Positions 1 through 10,627 of a stretch of DNA of 64,000 nt are shown here, piece after piece (position 1 is the first letter of the stretch; every line of letters begins with the position of its first letter). Below the pieces are notes generated by a model. That model was not told the origin of the DNA and did not search any database. It saw only the letters and a list, made by a program, of their open reading frames with translations. Source of the DNA: Anomaloglossus baeobatrachus (taxonomy: Eukaryota > Chordata > Amphibia > Anura > Aromobatidae). The stretch is taken from assembly GCF_048569485.1 (NCBI RefSeq), contig NC_134353.1, positions 708,448,930-708,512,929 on the forward strand, given 5' to 3'. The translations under genes and the position numbers were made by a program.

Positions 1-1032
1 GGGGCAGCCCGTAGCTGCCTGCTGTACCTGGCTAGCATACAAAAATATGGCGAAGCCCACGTCATTTTCTTAAAGTTTTCAGGGAAAAACCTTTATAAAA
101 AAAAAAATGCTTCCCTGCATTTCTATTGCCAGTGAAAGTAACACCAAGCAGCGGGGGCTAGCATCCAGTAGCTGCTTTGGTTACCCTTAGCAACAGAAAA
201 TGCAGCGGGAGCCCACAAACAATGTGATTTTTTATTTTTTTTTATTTTTAATGAATTTTTTAAAAAAAAAAAGGCATGGGCTTCGCCCATCGAGCACCAG
301 AGCATTTTACTGCTCAATTCATCCCAAGTAATCAGATGACTCCAGTGTTGGCCGATTACTTGTTCTGTGTCCCCCTGCATCCATCGCAGCGTGTACGGGC
401 TGTGAGGTCAGCGGAGTGGAGACAGTGACATGCTCTGCTCTGACACATAGTGTGCTGCATGTCACTATCTTTCTCCACTCTGGCACTTGTTGTGCAGGTG
501 ACCGGATGCTACATGTTACTAACTGTCTCCATTATGGGACTTGTTGTGCAGGTGAGAGTGTATACAGTTGGTACTATGCAGCAGAAATCACAGAGTGGGG
601 CAGTTAGTGACATGTATCATCCGGTCACCTGCACAAGTCCCAGAGTGGATACAGTGACATGCAGCACACTATGTGTCAGAGCAGAACATGTCACCAACGT
701 GCTCTGCTCTGTCACCTGCGGTGCTGCATTTCACGTTTTTGCCGCGATTTGGTGCCTTTTTTGCTGCGTTTTTGCTCACTGCGTTTTTAATCAGTGCACA
801 ATGCCATTAAAGATTGTTGATGAAAAAAATAAAAAAGGTCTGATGTCATTTCCTTATTCAAAATGTTCATTGTATGCAGGAGAGCAGACAGCAGCTGCAG
901 AACTACAAGGCTCAGCATCATCCATCCAGGACTGTATGCAGTTTTTTACACAAAAAGAAAAAAAAAATGACGTGGGCTTCGCCATATTTTTGTATGCTAG
1001 CCGGGTACAGCAGGCAGGTACGGGCTGCCCCC
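1..1032. mobile_element. Foldback/TIR DNA element with nested inverted repeats
   Basis: Bases 1 to about 75 are the reverse complement of about 957-1032; both arms carry the motif GGCGAAGCCCACGTCAT. A second, inner pair of arms, about 425-519 and 606-697, is also near-perfectly inverted around GACATGCAGCACACTA. No transposase-like frame is present, so this is a non-autonomous foldback or MITE-like element. Its outer end may lie upstream of the window. The superfamily is not determined because no target duplication can be seen on the left. Confidence 0.6.
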
Positions 1033-1034
1033 AA

Positions 1035-1203
1035 CCCCCAGCTGCCTAGTTGTACCCGGCTGGGAACCAAAAATATAGAGAAGCCCTTTTTTTTTTTTAA
1101 TTATTTCATGAATTTCATGAAATAATTTTAAAAAAAAATGACGTGAGCTTCGCCTAATTTTGGTGTCCAGCCGGGTACAACTAGGCAGCTGGGGATTGGA
1201 ATC
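1035..1203. mobile_element. Small palindromic foldback element
   Basis: Two arms of about 75 bp (1,035-1,110 and 1,125-1,200) are inverted copies, both containing CAGCTGCCTAGTTGTACCCG. They meet at an AT-rich centre near 1,108-1,118. The arms share the GCGAAGC/GACGTGAG motif with the larger foldback immediately to the left, so the two are related and abut each other. Confidence 0.6.
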
Positions 1204-2052
1204 CACAGTGAAGGGTGCCCATGCTTTCTGGGCACCCCCACTGCGAATTGCAGTCCGCAGCCACCCCAGAAAATGGCGCTTTCATAGAAGCGCCATCTTC
1301 TGGCGCTGTATCCAACTCTTCCAGCTGCCCTGATGCCGGGTGGCTAGCCGGGTAATAATGGAGTTAGGGCTAGCTGTATATTATCAGCTAGCCCTAAGCC
1401 CGAAATTCATGGTGTCACGCCAATATTAGACATGGCCACCATGAATTTCTAGTAATGATAAAAAAAAAAAAAACACACAGAAAAATATTTTTATTAGAAA
1501 TAAAACACAACACAATTAGTGACTCCATCTTTATTGAAATAAACCCCCCTCCGCAGTAATCCTGGGTCAGGGTCCCGCGACGTCCAATCCAGATCCAATA
1601 TCATCTGATCGGTTTGCTGGAAGGCAAAGCGATCAGATGATGTGTCAGGTTAAACTATGTGAATCCCATCACACATCAGCTGATTGTATAAAAGCCGATT
1701 ATACAATCAGCTGATGCATCGGTGCAAAAAAAAAAAAAAAAAATACTCACGTCTGTGATGATTACCGGCAGCTCCTGCAGCGGAGTCTGATCCTGTCCCA
1801 TCACTGCAGGAGCTGCTGGCTATCAGCTGATGAAGTCTCCTGACGGCAGGATCAGCTGATAGCCGGCCGGGCGCGAAAAAGCCGGCGAGACTACGATCAG
1901 CTGATGCGTCAGGTGACTGCATCAGGTGATCCACCGCCAGGTCCTGCAAGCTTCGTGCGTGCCCCGGGGAGACTGCACACAGCCGAAGCGGCGGGACCGA
2001 GACAGGGGCTGGAAGCAGGCATGGCACCCGGACCCTGCAGACAGGTGAGTAT
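1204..2052. repeat. Non-coding interspersed repeat
   Basis: No credible gene is present. The stretch has poly-A tracts near 1,460 and 1,725, repeated GATCAGCTGAT-type palindromes (1,620-1,900) and an element-like block with TTTATTGAAATAAA near 1,532. A related 'Ca-cgaggtcc-gcga-cgtcc' block recurs near 6,590-6,630. It reads as decayed, untyped transposon sequence. Confidence 0.4.
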
Positions 2053-2243
2053 GACATACACACACACATACACACTCACACACACATTGTATATACACAC
2101 ACACACTGTATATACACACACACACTGTATATACACACACTATATATACACACTCTCACACACACTGTATATACACACACACACACTGTATATACGCACA
2201 CACTGTATATACACACACTGTATATACGCACACACACTTTCTT
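2053..2243. repeat. TATACACA/CA microsatellite
   Basis: Alternating CA dinucleotides are broken at regular intervals by TGTATATA, giving a compound repeat of about 16-22 bp. Open frames across it are repeat artefacts. Confidence 0.9.
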
Positions 2244-2614
2244 CCCCTGGCTGTGTAGAGTAGAGCTGCTGCTGTCTCTGTGTGATTGATGATCTCAGTG
2301 CATCCACTGGGAAGAGGCAGGGAGGAGGGTTTGGGTGGGAGCAGAGTGGGTGTATTAGACACAATGGGTGTGTTAGATAAGCCAGACACCGCCCTAGAGC
2401 CACAAAGAATTCTGGGACTTGTAGGAACTGAACACAGGAAGTCAGAGGAGAGATTAACCCCGTCAGAGCTGGAGCCAGCAATGAGCATGTGCTGCTAGTG
2501 CACAATGAAAGGTAATTTTGCTGAAAAAACATAATAGATGTGTTGAGGGGCACATATTAGCAAGATTTATCAGAAAAAAAAAAATCAGTTTTGGTAACTG
2601 GACAACTTCTTTAA
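2244..2614. repeat. Unassigned repeat ending in a TTAA-type terminus
   Basis: No gene is seen. The last bases (GACAACTTCTTTAA, ending 2,614) resemble the right end of the TTAA-target MITEs found elsewhere in this window, such as the one at 16,466-16,616. This terminus directly abuts the truncated DIRS copy. Confidence 0.35.
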
Positions 2615-2712
2615 GGCCGTCTCTGCTTCTCTGGCGGAGATACATTCCCTCACCAGGGACTCTATGCCCGAAATGGTTGCCTTAACTTCCCAGGCTTCGG
2701 CTTTTTCATCCT

Positions 2713-5013
2713 ATGCCATGTCTGCCATTCTGGAGGCTTCTCACCGCACGGCGGTGGCTTCCGCTAATTCCCTCGCGATCCGCAGGATCTTGTGGCTTCG
2801 ATAGTGGAAAGCAGACGCTTCTTCCAAGAAGTACCTTGCTGGGCTCCCCTTTGCTGGGTCCCGGCTGTTCGGTGAACAACTGGATGAAATTATTAAGGAA
2901 GCTACTGGCGGGAAGAGTACTTCCTTGCCACAAACCAAAACCAGGAAACCTGTTCAGGGCAGGAACCAGTCGAGGTTTCGTTCCTCTAACTGGTCATCCT
3001 CTAAGCCCTCAGCCTCGTCCACTAACTCAGCCAAGGATCGAAAACCCAGCTGGCGCACGAAGCCGCGTCCTCAGAAGAGCGGAGGAGCCGCTGCCACTAA
3101 GGCAGCCTCCTCTTGACTATCTGGCTGCGCCAGCAACGTCCTTGGTCGGTGGCAGGCTCTCCCACTTTGGCGACGTGTGGTTTCAACACGTCTCCGATCA
3201 GTGGGTGCGGGATATCATCTCCCACGGCTACAGGATAGAATTTTCTTCCAGCCCGCCAAACAGATTTTTTCTGTCCACTCCCCCCTGCTCCAAAGCCGCC
3301 GCCTTCTCTCAGGCCGTGGCATCCTTGCAGGCCAACGGAGTAATTGTACCGGTTCCCGCCCGGGAACGGTTCAGAGGTTTCTACTCAAACCTCTTCCTAG
3401 TCCCCAAGAAGGACGGTTCCTTCCGGCCCATCCTGGATCTCAAGCTTCTCAACAAGCATGTTAAGGTGCGGCACTTTCGCATGGAATCTCTGCGATCGGT
3501 CATTGCCTCAATGACCCAAGGAGATTTTCTAGCATCCATCGACATCAGAGATGCCTATCTGCATGTGCCAATTGCAGTTTCACACCAGCGTTGGCTACGT
3601 TTTGCAATCGGAGAGGAACATTTCCAATTCGTGGCTCTCCCCTTCGGGTTAGCCACGGCCCCTCGTGTATTCACCAAGGTCATGGCAGCAGTGGTTGCGG
3701 TTCTGCACCTCCAGGGGTTGGCAGTGATTCCTTACCTGGACGACCTTCTAGTCAAGGCTTCATCCAGTGCAGACTGTCAGCGGAGTGTCTCGCTCACTCT
3801 CGCCACGCTTGTTCAATTCGGGTGGCTTGTCAATCTGCCCAAGTCCACTCTGACCCCGACCCAGAAACTTACGTACCTAGGGATGCAATTCGAGACTCTG
3901 CCGGCACTTGTGAAGCTGCCCTTAGTCAAACAGCAGTCCCTTCATCTGGCAGTGCGCTCTCTGTTGAAGCCCCGCCGTCATTCCATCAGGCACCTCATGC
4001 AGGTGCTGGGTCAGATGGTGGCGTCAATGGAAGCGGTTCCCTTTGCCCAGTTCCATCTGCATCCTCTGCAGCTGGACATTCTCCGCTGTTGGGACAAGCG
4101 GACCTCTTCCTTGCACAGGCTAGTGGCTCTGTCGCCACAGACCAGGAGCTCTCTTCAGTGGTGGCTTCGGCCCCTCTCTCTGTCCCAGGGACGCTCCTTT
4201 CTGGCCCCGTCCTGGGTGATTCTCACCACGGATGCCAGTCTATCCGGCTGGGGAGCAGTGTTTCTCCACCACCGAGCACAGGGCACTTGGACTCCGTCCG
4301 AATCAGCCCTCTCGATCAATGTGCTGGAAATCAGAGCTGTGCTCCTAGCTCTCGTAGCCTTTCACCACCTGTTGGCGGGCAAGCACATTCGAGTCCAATC
4401 AGACAACGCGACAGCAGTTGCTTACATCAATCACCAGGGCGGGACTCGCAGCCGCCTAGCAATGTTGGAAGTTCAACGTATCCTTCAGTGGACGGAGGAC
4501 TCCAAGTCCACCATATCCGCAGTCCACATCCCAGGCGTAGAAAACTGGGAGGCAGATTATCTCAGCCGTCAAACCGTGGACAGCGGCGAGTGGGCCCTGC
4601 ATCCGGCAGTGTTCCGGTCAATCTGCCGCAAGTGGGGCACTCCGGAAGTGGATCTAATGGCATCCCGGCACAACAACAAGGTCCCGGTTTACGTGGCTCG
4701 CTCCCACGATCCTCAGGCCTTGGCAGCGGACGCGCTGGTTCAGGATTGGTCCCAGTTCCGTCTGGCCTACGTGTTTCCCCCTCTAGCTCTCTTGCCCAGA
4801 GTCCTGCGCAAGATCAGAATGGAGGGCCGTCGGATCATAATCATTGCTCCAGACTGGCCCAGGCGAGCTTGGTACCCAGACCTGCTCCGTCTGTCCGTAG
4901 AGGTGCCGTGGCATCTCCCGGACCGCCCAGACCTTCTCTCACAAGGTCCGTTTTTCCGCCAGAATTCTGCGGCTCTCAGATTGACGGCGTGGCTCTTGAG
5001 TCCTGGATCCTGA
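2713..5013 (+). pseudogene. DIRS reverse transcriptase-RNase H region (fossil)
   Basis: This long frame encodes a reverse transcriptase with the YLDDLL active-site box near 3,730-3,748 and the ALPFGLATAP segment just upstream. An RNase H follows, with TTDAS near 4,226 and QSDNATAVAYINHQGG further on. After that comes a C-terminal section with FPPLALLPRVL and APDWP motifs, resembling the methyltransferase-like domain described in DIRS elements. The order and spacing match DIRS pol. It is treated as part of a fossil element with no host function assigned. Confidence 0.85.
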
Positions 5014-6038
5014 CGGCTTCAGGCATTCCTTCCGAGGTCATCTCCACTATGACTCAGGCTCGGAAGTCTTCCTCGGCCAGGATTTACCACAGGACTTGGA
5101 GAATTTTCCTGTCCTGGTGTCGCTCTTCCGGCCATGATCCTTGGCCGTTTTCCTTGCCGACCATCCTGTCCTTTCTACAGTCCGGTCTGCAGCTAGGACT
5201 ATCCCTCAATTCCCTCAAGGGACAGGTCTCGGCTCTGTCAGTGTTGTTCCAGCGGCGTATCGCCCGACTGGCCCAGGTGCGCACCTTCATGCAGGGCGCA
5301 TCTCACATCATTCCGCCTTACCGGCGGCCTCTGGATCCCTGGGACCTTAATCTGGTCCTCACGGCCTTACAGAGCCTTACACCCCCCTTTGAGCCTCTTA
5401 GGGAGGTTTCTTTGTTTCGACTTTCACAGAAAGTGGTCTTTCTGGTGGCCATAACTTCTCTCAGGAGAGTCTTTGATATGGCTGCGCTCTCTTCGGAGTC
5501 ACCCTTTTTGGTTTTTCACCAAGACAAGGTGGTTCTCCGTCCGACTCCGGACTTTCTCCCTAAGGTGGTGTCTCCTTTCCACCTTAACCAGGACATTTCA
5601 TTGCCTTCCCTTTGTCCGGCCCCTGTGCATCGCTTTGAGAAAGCGTTGCATACTTTAGATTTGGTGCGGGCGCTCCGGATCTATGTGTCACGCACCGCTG
5701 CTCTTAGGCGGTGCACCTCTCTTTTTGTGCTGACCACAGGTCAGTGCAAGGGTCTCTCGGCTTCTAAACCGACCCTAGCTCGTTGGATTAGGTCGGCCAT
5801 ATCCGATGCCTACCAATGTTCTCAGGTGCCTCCCCCGCCGGGGATTAGAGCGCACTCGACCAGAGCTGTCGGTGCCTCTTGGGCTTTCGGGCACCAGGCT
5901 ACGGCTCAGCAGGTCTGTCAGGCTGCCACTTGGTCTAGTCTGCACACCTTTTCAAAGCACTACCAAGTGCATGCTCATGCTTCGGCAGATGCGAGCTTGG
6001 GCAGACGCATCCTTCAGGCGGCTGTCGCCCATTTGTGA
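4960..6038 (+). pseudogene. DIRS tyrosine recombinase region (fossil)
   Basis: The C-terminal part of a frame ending at 6,038 encodes a phage-integrase-like tyrosine recombinase. It shows an N-terminal SAM-like segment (RIYHRTWRIFLSWCRS), an ITSLRRV segment for the first catalytic arginine, HSTRA near 5,849-5,866 for the H-x-x-R box, and a terminal FSKHYQV for the tyrosine nucleophile. It overlaps the 3' end of the reverse-transcriptase frame in another frame, as is normal for this family. The upstream part of the same frame is only a shadow of the reverse transcriptase. Confidence 0.85.
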
Positions 6039-6132
6039 AGTTAGGTTTTGCCTACTTCTCAGTTTTCTGTTTATTTCCCACCCATGGACTGCTTTGAGAC
6101 GTCCCATGGTCTGGGTCTCCCATAAGGAACGG

Positions 6133-6515
6133 TGAAGAAAAAGAGAATTTTGTTAACTTACCGTAAATTCTTTTTCTTATAGTTCCGACATGGGAGACCC
6201 AGCACCCTCCCTGTTGCCTGTTGGCAGTTCTTGTTCCGTGTGTTTTCACCGGCTGTTGTTGTAGACAGAGGTTCCGGTTATTCCGGGTTTTACTCTATCT
6301 CTACTTGTGGGTGGATGTCCTCCTTCAGCTTTTGCACTAAACTGGCTAGATGTGGTCATCCAGGGGGTGTATATGCTCGGAGGGAGGAGCTACACTTTTT
6401 AGTGTAGTACTTTGTGTATCCTCCGGAGGCAGAAGCTATACACCCATGGTCTGGGTCTCCCATGTCGGAACTATAAGAAAAAGAATTTACGGTAAGTAAA
6501 CAAAATTCTCTTTTT
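6133..6515 (+). repeat. DIRS internal complementary region and right inverted terminal repeat
   Basis: About 6,133-6,210 is inverted relative to the element's tip at about 6,460-6,515; both carry TTACCGTAAATTC or its complement. The right terminal repeat (from about 6,340) contains the GGGAGGAGCTACAC and CCATGGTCTGGGTCTCCC blocks that are also found, inverted, at both ends of the other DIRS copy. Confidence 0.8.
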
Positions 6516-7219
6516 ATTTGAGATAAAAGGAAAAAAAAAACAACACTTTTTCACCACTTTATTAAAATCCCCAAATTCCCCTCCAGGTCCGGCGTAATCC
6601 TCACGAGGTCCTGCGATGCGTCCAATGGATGAATTTAAAGTCAGGTCATAAGCAATAACATGGATAAGCAACAGAACTTCTGTCAGGGAGTGTAATCCAA
6701 AGTAGTACCACAGGTGATGAAAGATAATGGGTCTCCTGCAATGCTTATGTGTAGCCAATCAAAGAATAAAATCAAACGTAGATCGTAACAGTGCGGTTTA
6801 TTTTCTACGCATTTCAAACTAATCCAAATTATTGAAGGAAAAATCTGTTTTACTTCAATTGCAGGTTTCCTGATGTAGGTGTTTTTTCAACTCTGAAAGG
6901 CATAGATAAACTGCTCTTTTGTTCAACAGCATCATCGCTATTAAATATTTTAATAAACAGCTCCGCTGCAAATTTATTGGTATAACCCTTTTCACTATAA
7001 CATATACTTCAGCACTTTATAGATATTGTAACCATTCATGTCAGTCACTGTCTACAATCTAATGTAATTGTAAGCGAATGGACTTAACTGTACATTTTAC
7101 ATCAGAGTGGGAGGAAAACCACAAAAACACAGTAAACACATCCAGAAATGGTTAAATTAAAATCCAGTGTTACAAATCTGTCATTGTTTCTTAGATGTGT
7201 GGCTGGTACTCAAGTCTAT
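6516..7219. repeat. Gene-free stretch with decayed repeats
   Basis: The first ~70 bases (TTTCACCACTTTATT and neighbours) match the interspersed repeat at 19,138-19,200 in reverse orientation. The rest is AT-rich sequence in which I see no gene, tandem array or clear element end. Confidence 0.4.
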
Positions 7220-7789
7220 AGGGTGCTTTACACGCTGCAACATCGCTAACGATATATCGTCGGGGTCACGTCGGTAGTGACGCACATCCGGCACCGTTAG
7301 CGACATCGCAGTGTGTGACACCAACGAGCGACGATCAACTAGCGCAAAAAACGTGAAAAATCGTTGCTCGTTGACACGTCGTTTATTTCCTTAATATCGT
7401 TGCTACTGCAGGTACGATGTTGTTCATCGTTCCTGCGGCAACACACATCGCTATGTGTGACACCGCAGGAATGACGAACATCTCCTTACCTGCGTCCACT
7501 GGCAATGAGGAAGGAATGAGGTGGGCGGCATGTTCCGGCCACTCATCTCCGCCCCTCCTCTGCTATTGGACGGCTGCTGTGTGACGTCGCTGTGATGCCG
7601 CACGAACCTCCCCCTTAGAAAGAGGCTGATTGCCGGCCAGAGCGATGTCGCAGGGAAGGTAAGTTCGTGTGATGGGTGTAAGCGATGTTGTGTGCCACGG
7701 GCAGCAATTTGCCCGTGTCGCACAACTGACGGGGGCGGGAACGCTCGCTAGCGATATCGGTACCGATATTACAGCGTGTAAAGTACCCT
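7220..7789. mobile_element. 570-bp non-autonomous TIR DNA element (copy A)
   Basis: The ends are inverted: AGGGTGCTTTACACGCTG on the left and CAGCGTGTAAAGTACCCT on the right. TAT flanks both sides, consistent with a short TA-containing target duplication. The interior has many ATCGCTAACGAT-like palindromes and no transposase. It is the same family as 19,391-19,961. The superfamily could be Tc1/mariner-like or Harbinger-like and is left open. Confidence 0.8.
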
Positions 7790-8434
7790 TATGGCTGGTT
7801 TGCCACTAAACTGAAGTGTAGAGACTAACCAAGCCCTGGTACATAATTAAAACTAAATTCTAGCCACCAGTACCAAATGTCAGGAGGATGTCTCTGGTAA
7901 TGTCTTCCCTCCGCCTATGGCCACACAGCCTCTGAAAATCTTGTGCCTATGCTGCTGACCAAAAAAACTAGTGCATGTGCAATTCATACGGCCCTAGTGG
8001 CAGTGTAAGATTTCATCTCTATGAATGTTATGGGGTCATCATCTTAATCAGAGCCAGATTGTTAGCATTAGCAAAGAAAAGGGGATGCCAAAGAAGCTCC
8101 ACAGACCTCATCACACTGCTCATGCATATTACCTTACCACAAAATTTAAAACAGCAGGGGAAATATTGCTTATACGGAAGGTTTTTTTAAAAGCAAACAT
8201 AAAAATCAAAATTTATTTAGGGAAAACCTAATAACAGGTTGCCTTCAAGGAATGTGCACATGACGTCTTTGATCTGCCAATTTTTTTTTTTTCCATTCAC
8301 CCTTGACAGCAAAACGAGAGAGAAGTATCTGCCCTTCAAAGACAGGAAACCTGCAGGATAAAAAGGGCAATAACTCTCCCATGCTTTAGCTGGTTTCCTG
8401 TCCATGAACGGGGAACCTCTTTTGCATGAAGACG
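7790..8434. other. Gene-free stretch
   Basis: I see no long frame with recognisable protein, no tandem array and no paired element ends in this interval; the composition is AT-rich. Confidence 0.3.
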
Positions 8435-8447
8435 CAGGGGGCGTAAC

Positions 8448-9773
8448 CAGGGGTGGGATTCAGCTGGTTCTGTCCGGTTTGGTAGAGCCGGTTGTTAAAA
8501 TAACATCAGCTGGTTCAGCAAACCGGCAAGAATCTGCGTCCGCGACCCGATTCCCTGTATTCATTTGTATCGGAGTCTTTAAGATGCCGATACAGATTAA
8601 TCCCCGTACCTCCATGCACACCGCACTTCTGGGTTCAGTGAAGCCAGTGCTCTCTGACCCAGCGTCCGGCGGCGTGATGACGCTGCAGAGGTCACGGCAA
8701 CATGGTGAGATTACCTCACCACGTTGCCGCCTGTCAGCATCAGTGTGCAGAGTGCCGCAGAGGATGACGGAGGAGAGGTCGCCGGCACTTGGAGCAGGTA
8801 AGCGCTTTGTGAGCAAAAGATGAGACCCTGCAGGGGAGAGGAGGCCACATGAGACGGGAGCTTGCAGGGGAGAGGAGGCCACATGTGGTGGGAGCCTACA
8901 GGGGAGTGGAGGCCGCATGGGGTGGGAGGCTGCAGGGGAGTGGAGGCCGCATGGGGTGGGAGGCTGCAGGGGAGTGGAGGCCGCATAGAATCTGAGCTAG
9001 CAAGGGAGTGGAGGCCGCATGGGGTGAGAGCCTGCAGGGGAATGGAGGCCGCATGGAGTGGGAGCCTGCAGGAGAGTGGAGGCCACATGGGGTGGGAGCC
9101 TGCAGGGGAGTGGAGGTCGCATGGGGTGGGAGGCTGCAGGGGAGTGGAGGCTGCATGGAATCTGAGCTAGCAGGGGAGTGGAGGCCGCATGGAATCTGAG
9201 CTAGCAGGGGAGTGGAGGCCGCATGGGGTGAGAGCCTGCAGGGGAATGGAGGCTGCATGAAGTGGGAGCCTGCAGGGGAATGGAGGCTGCATGAAGTGGG
9301 AGCCTGCAGGGGAGTGGCGGTCGCATGGAGTGGGAGCCTGCAGTGTAGTGGAGGCCGCATGGAGTGGGAGCCTGCAGGAGAGTGGAGGCCGCATGGGGTG
9401 GGAGCCTGCAGGGGAGTGGAGGCCGCATGGAATCTGCATGGGATCTGCATGGGATGGGATCTTTATGGGGAAGGTTGTCCGTTCCAATTTGAGCAGGGTT
9501 CCTTTGGTAATAATTTTCAAACATTGTAGAAATATTTTCATACAATATGCCAAGTAAATAAGTGACTGAAACAACTGGTGCCTGATAGGAAAGTCAAGGT
9601 ATAGGAAGAGTAAGAAGGGGAAAGTTTTTATTATTACTTGTATTTTGTGGTTGAGGAAAGTGCGCAAAAATGGGTGTGGCTAACACAATGGGTGTGGTTA
9701 GATATTGGGGTGTGGTTTCAAATGGGCGGGGTTTACAGAGAACCTGTTGTCAAAAATTTGAATCCCAGCCCTG
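8448..9773. mobile_element. hAT-like non-autonomous element with 8-bp target duplication
   Basis: The termini are CAGGGGTGGGATTC (8,448) and, inverted, GAATCCCAGCCCTG (ending 9,773), with matching sub-terminal blocks near AGCCGGTTGTTAAAA and AACCTGTTGTCAAAA. The flanking octamers are GGCGTAAC (8,440-8,447) and GGTGTAAC (9,774-9,781), 7 of 8 identical, as expected of a hAT target duplication. No transposase frame is present. About half the element is the minisatellite at 8,822-9,437. Confidence 0.8.
8822..9437. repeat. 34-bp minisatellite inside the hAT-like element
   Basis: About 18 units are built on GGGAGCCTGCAGGGG plus AGTGGAGGCCGCATGGGGT, with variants such as GAATCTGAGCTAGCA. Open frames on both strands across it are artefacts of the repeat. 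Confidence 0.95.
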
Positions 9774-10627
9774 GGTGTAACGACCGTGGTCGCAGAGGTC
9801 GCCATTGCGACTGGGCCCCGGGGTGCAGGGGGCCCGCTGGCCCCAGCCCCTGATCCAGATAGATGTGTGTCGGAGGCTGCGCATGACCCTGACACACGCT
9901 GGTCAGTTCCCGGCATGCCAGCGTCACCGGAGGACACCAGGGGAGCGCAGGGTAGGTGAGTACCATGGCCACCAGTTGCACAGGGCCCCTTCCAGCAGAC
10001 TGCATATGGGGCGCTGCAGGGAGCAGCAGTTCACTGTCATTTGGTGCTCTTGCGGTGCACAGGCTCCAGCACAGGGCACCCTCCCCTCCTCTGTGTTCTG
10101 TCTGCTCCTGTCTTCATCACACTGGGAGGGGGGAGGGGCGCCAGCACTGCTGCGGCCGGAGAAGCTGCTGCTAAAGCGCCTCTGAACTCCATGGGGGCCA
10201 AGAAGGAGGTGAGTATAGTGTGAATCGTGTTATATATAAGATATCTGTGTCCTTATTATTGAACCGCGACTAGGGCTTATTTACTGGGGATGTCTTATAT
10301 TTAGGCCTTGCTGAAAACTCCTGCTAAGTCTTATTTTCGGAAGAGGTCTTAATTTCAGCGAAACACAGTAATACCACCACTGTGACCCTTACATAGTAAA
10401 ATGCTTCCTTTGTGCCCTCTAGATGGTAAAAAAATATTAATGATAGAAAATATTAATGCTCTGAGCAAGTTCCCTAGAAAAGTGTACACATTTTGCTCCT
10501 AGAAAGTAGTAATAATGCCCCATGTGCTCCTTTGATGGTTACAATACCCTGAGTGCCCATATAACAGTAATGGTTCTCAAGTGACTTCTTAACATTCAAT
10601 AATGTCTCCTACATCTCCCCATGTACA

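Larger units (their letters stand above)
2615..6515 (+). mobile_element. DIRS-type tyrosine-recombinase retrotransposon, 5'-truncated copy
   Basis: This is a fossil copy of about 3.9 kb, closely similar to the opposite-strand copy at 35,895-41,755. It keeps the reverse transcriptase/RNase H region, the tyrosine recombinase region, the internal complementary region (about 6,133-6,210) and the right inverted terminal repeat (about 6,340-6,515). The left terminal repeat and the gag-like region are absent, so the copy is broken at its 5' side. DIRS elements integrate with a tyrosine recombinase rather than a DDE integrase and make no target duplications. The right flank (from about 6,516) matches, in reverse complement, a repeat also seen at 19,138-19,200, so the element sits in older repeat DNA. 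Confidence 0.9.
8435..10627. mobile_element. Outer hAT-like element, interrupted (right end not found)
   Basis: The left terminus CAGGGGGCGTAAC at 8,435-8,447 is cut by an inserted element and resumes at 9,774 as GGTGTAACGACCGTGGTCGC, followed by GACTGGGCCCC. This is an end type seen in anuran hAT-like repeats (compare GTTACGCCACTG at 34,409-34,420). The sequence to about 10,230 is GC-rich and non-coding. About 10,290-10,370 holds a TTATTTTCGG-type repeat also seen near 12,212 and 23,212. The outer right end could not be located. Confidence 0.45.

Noticed and set aside
3591-4950. N-terminal part of the long frame that ends at 6,038
   Set aside because: It runs in another phase over the DIRS reverse transcriptase and is low-complexity Ser/Pro-rich; only the recombinase end is real.
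8822-9437. Repeat-rich open frames on both strands
   Set aside because: They mirror the 34-bp minisatellite inside a hAT-like element; no conserved domain.
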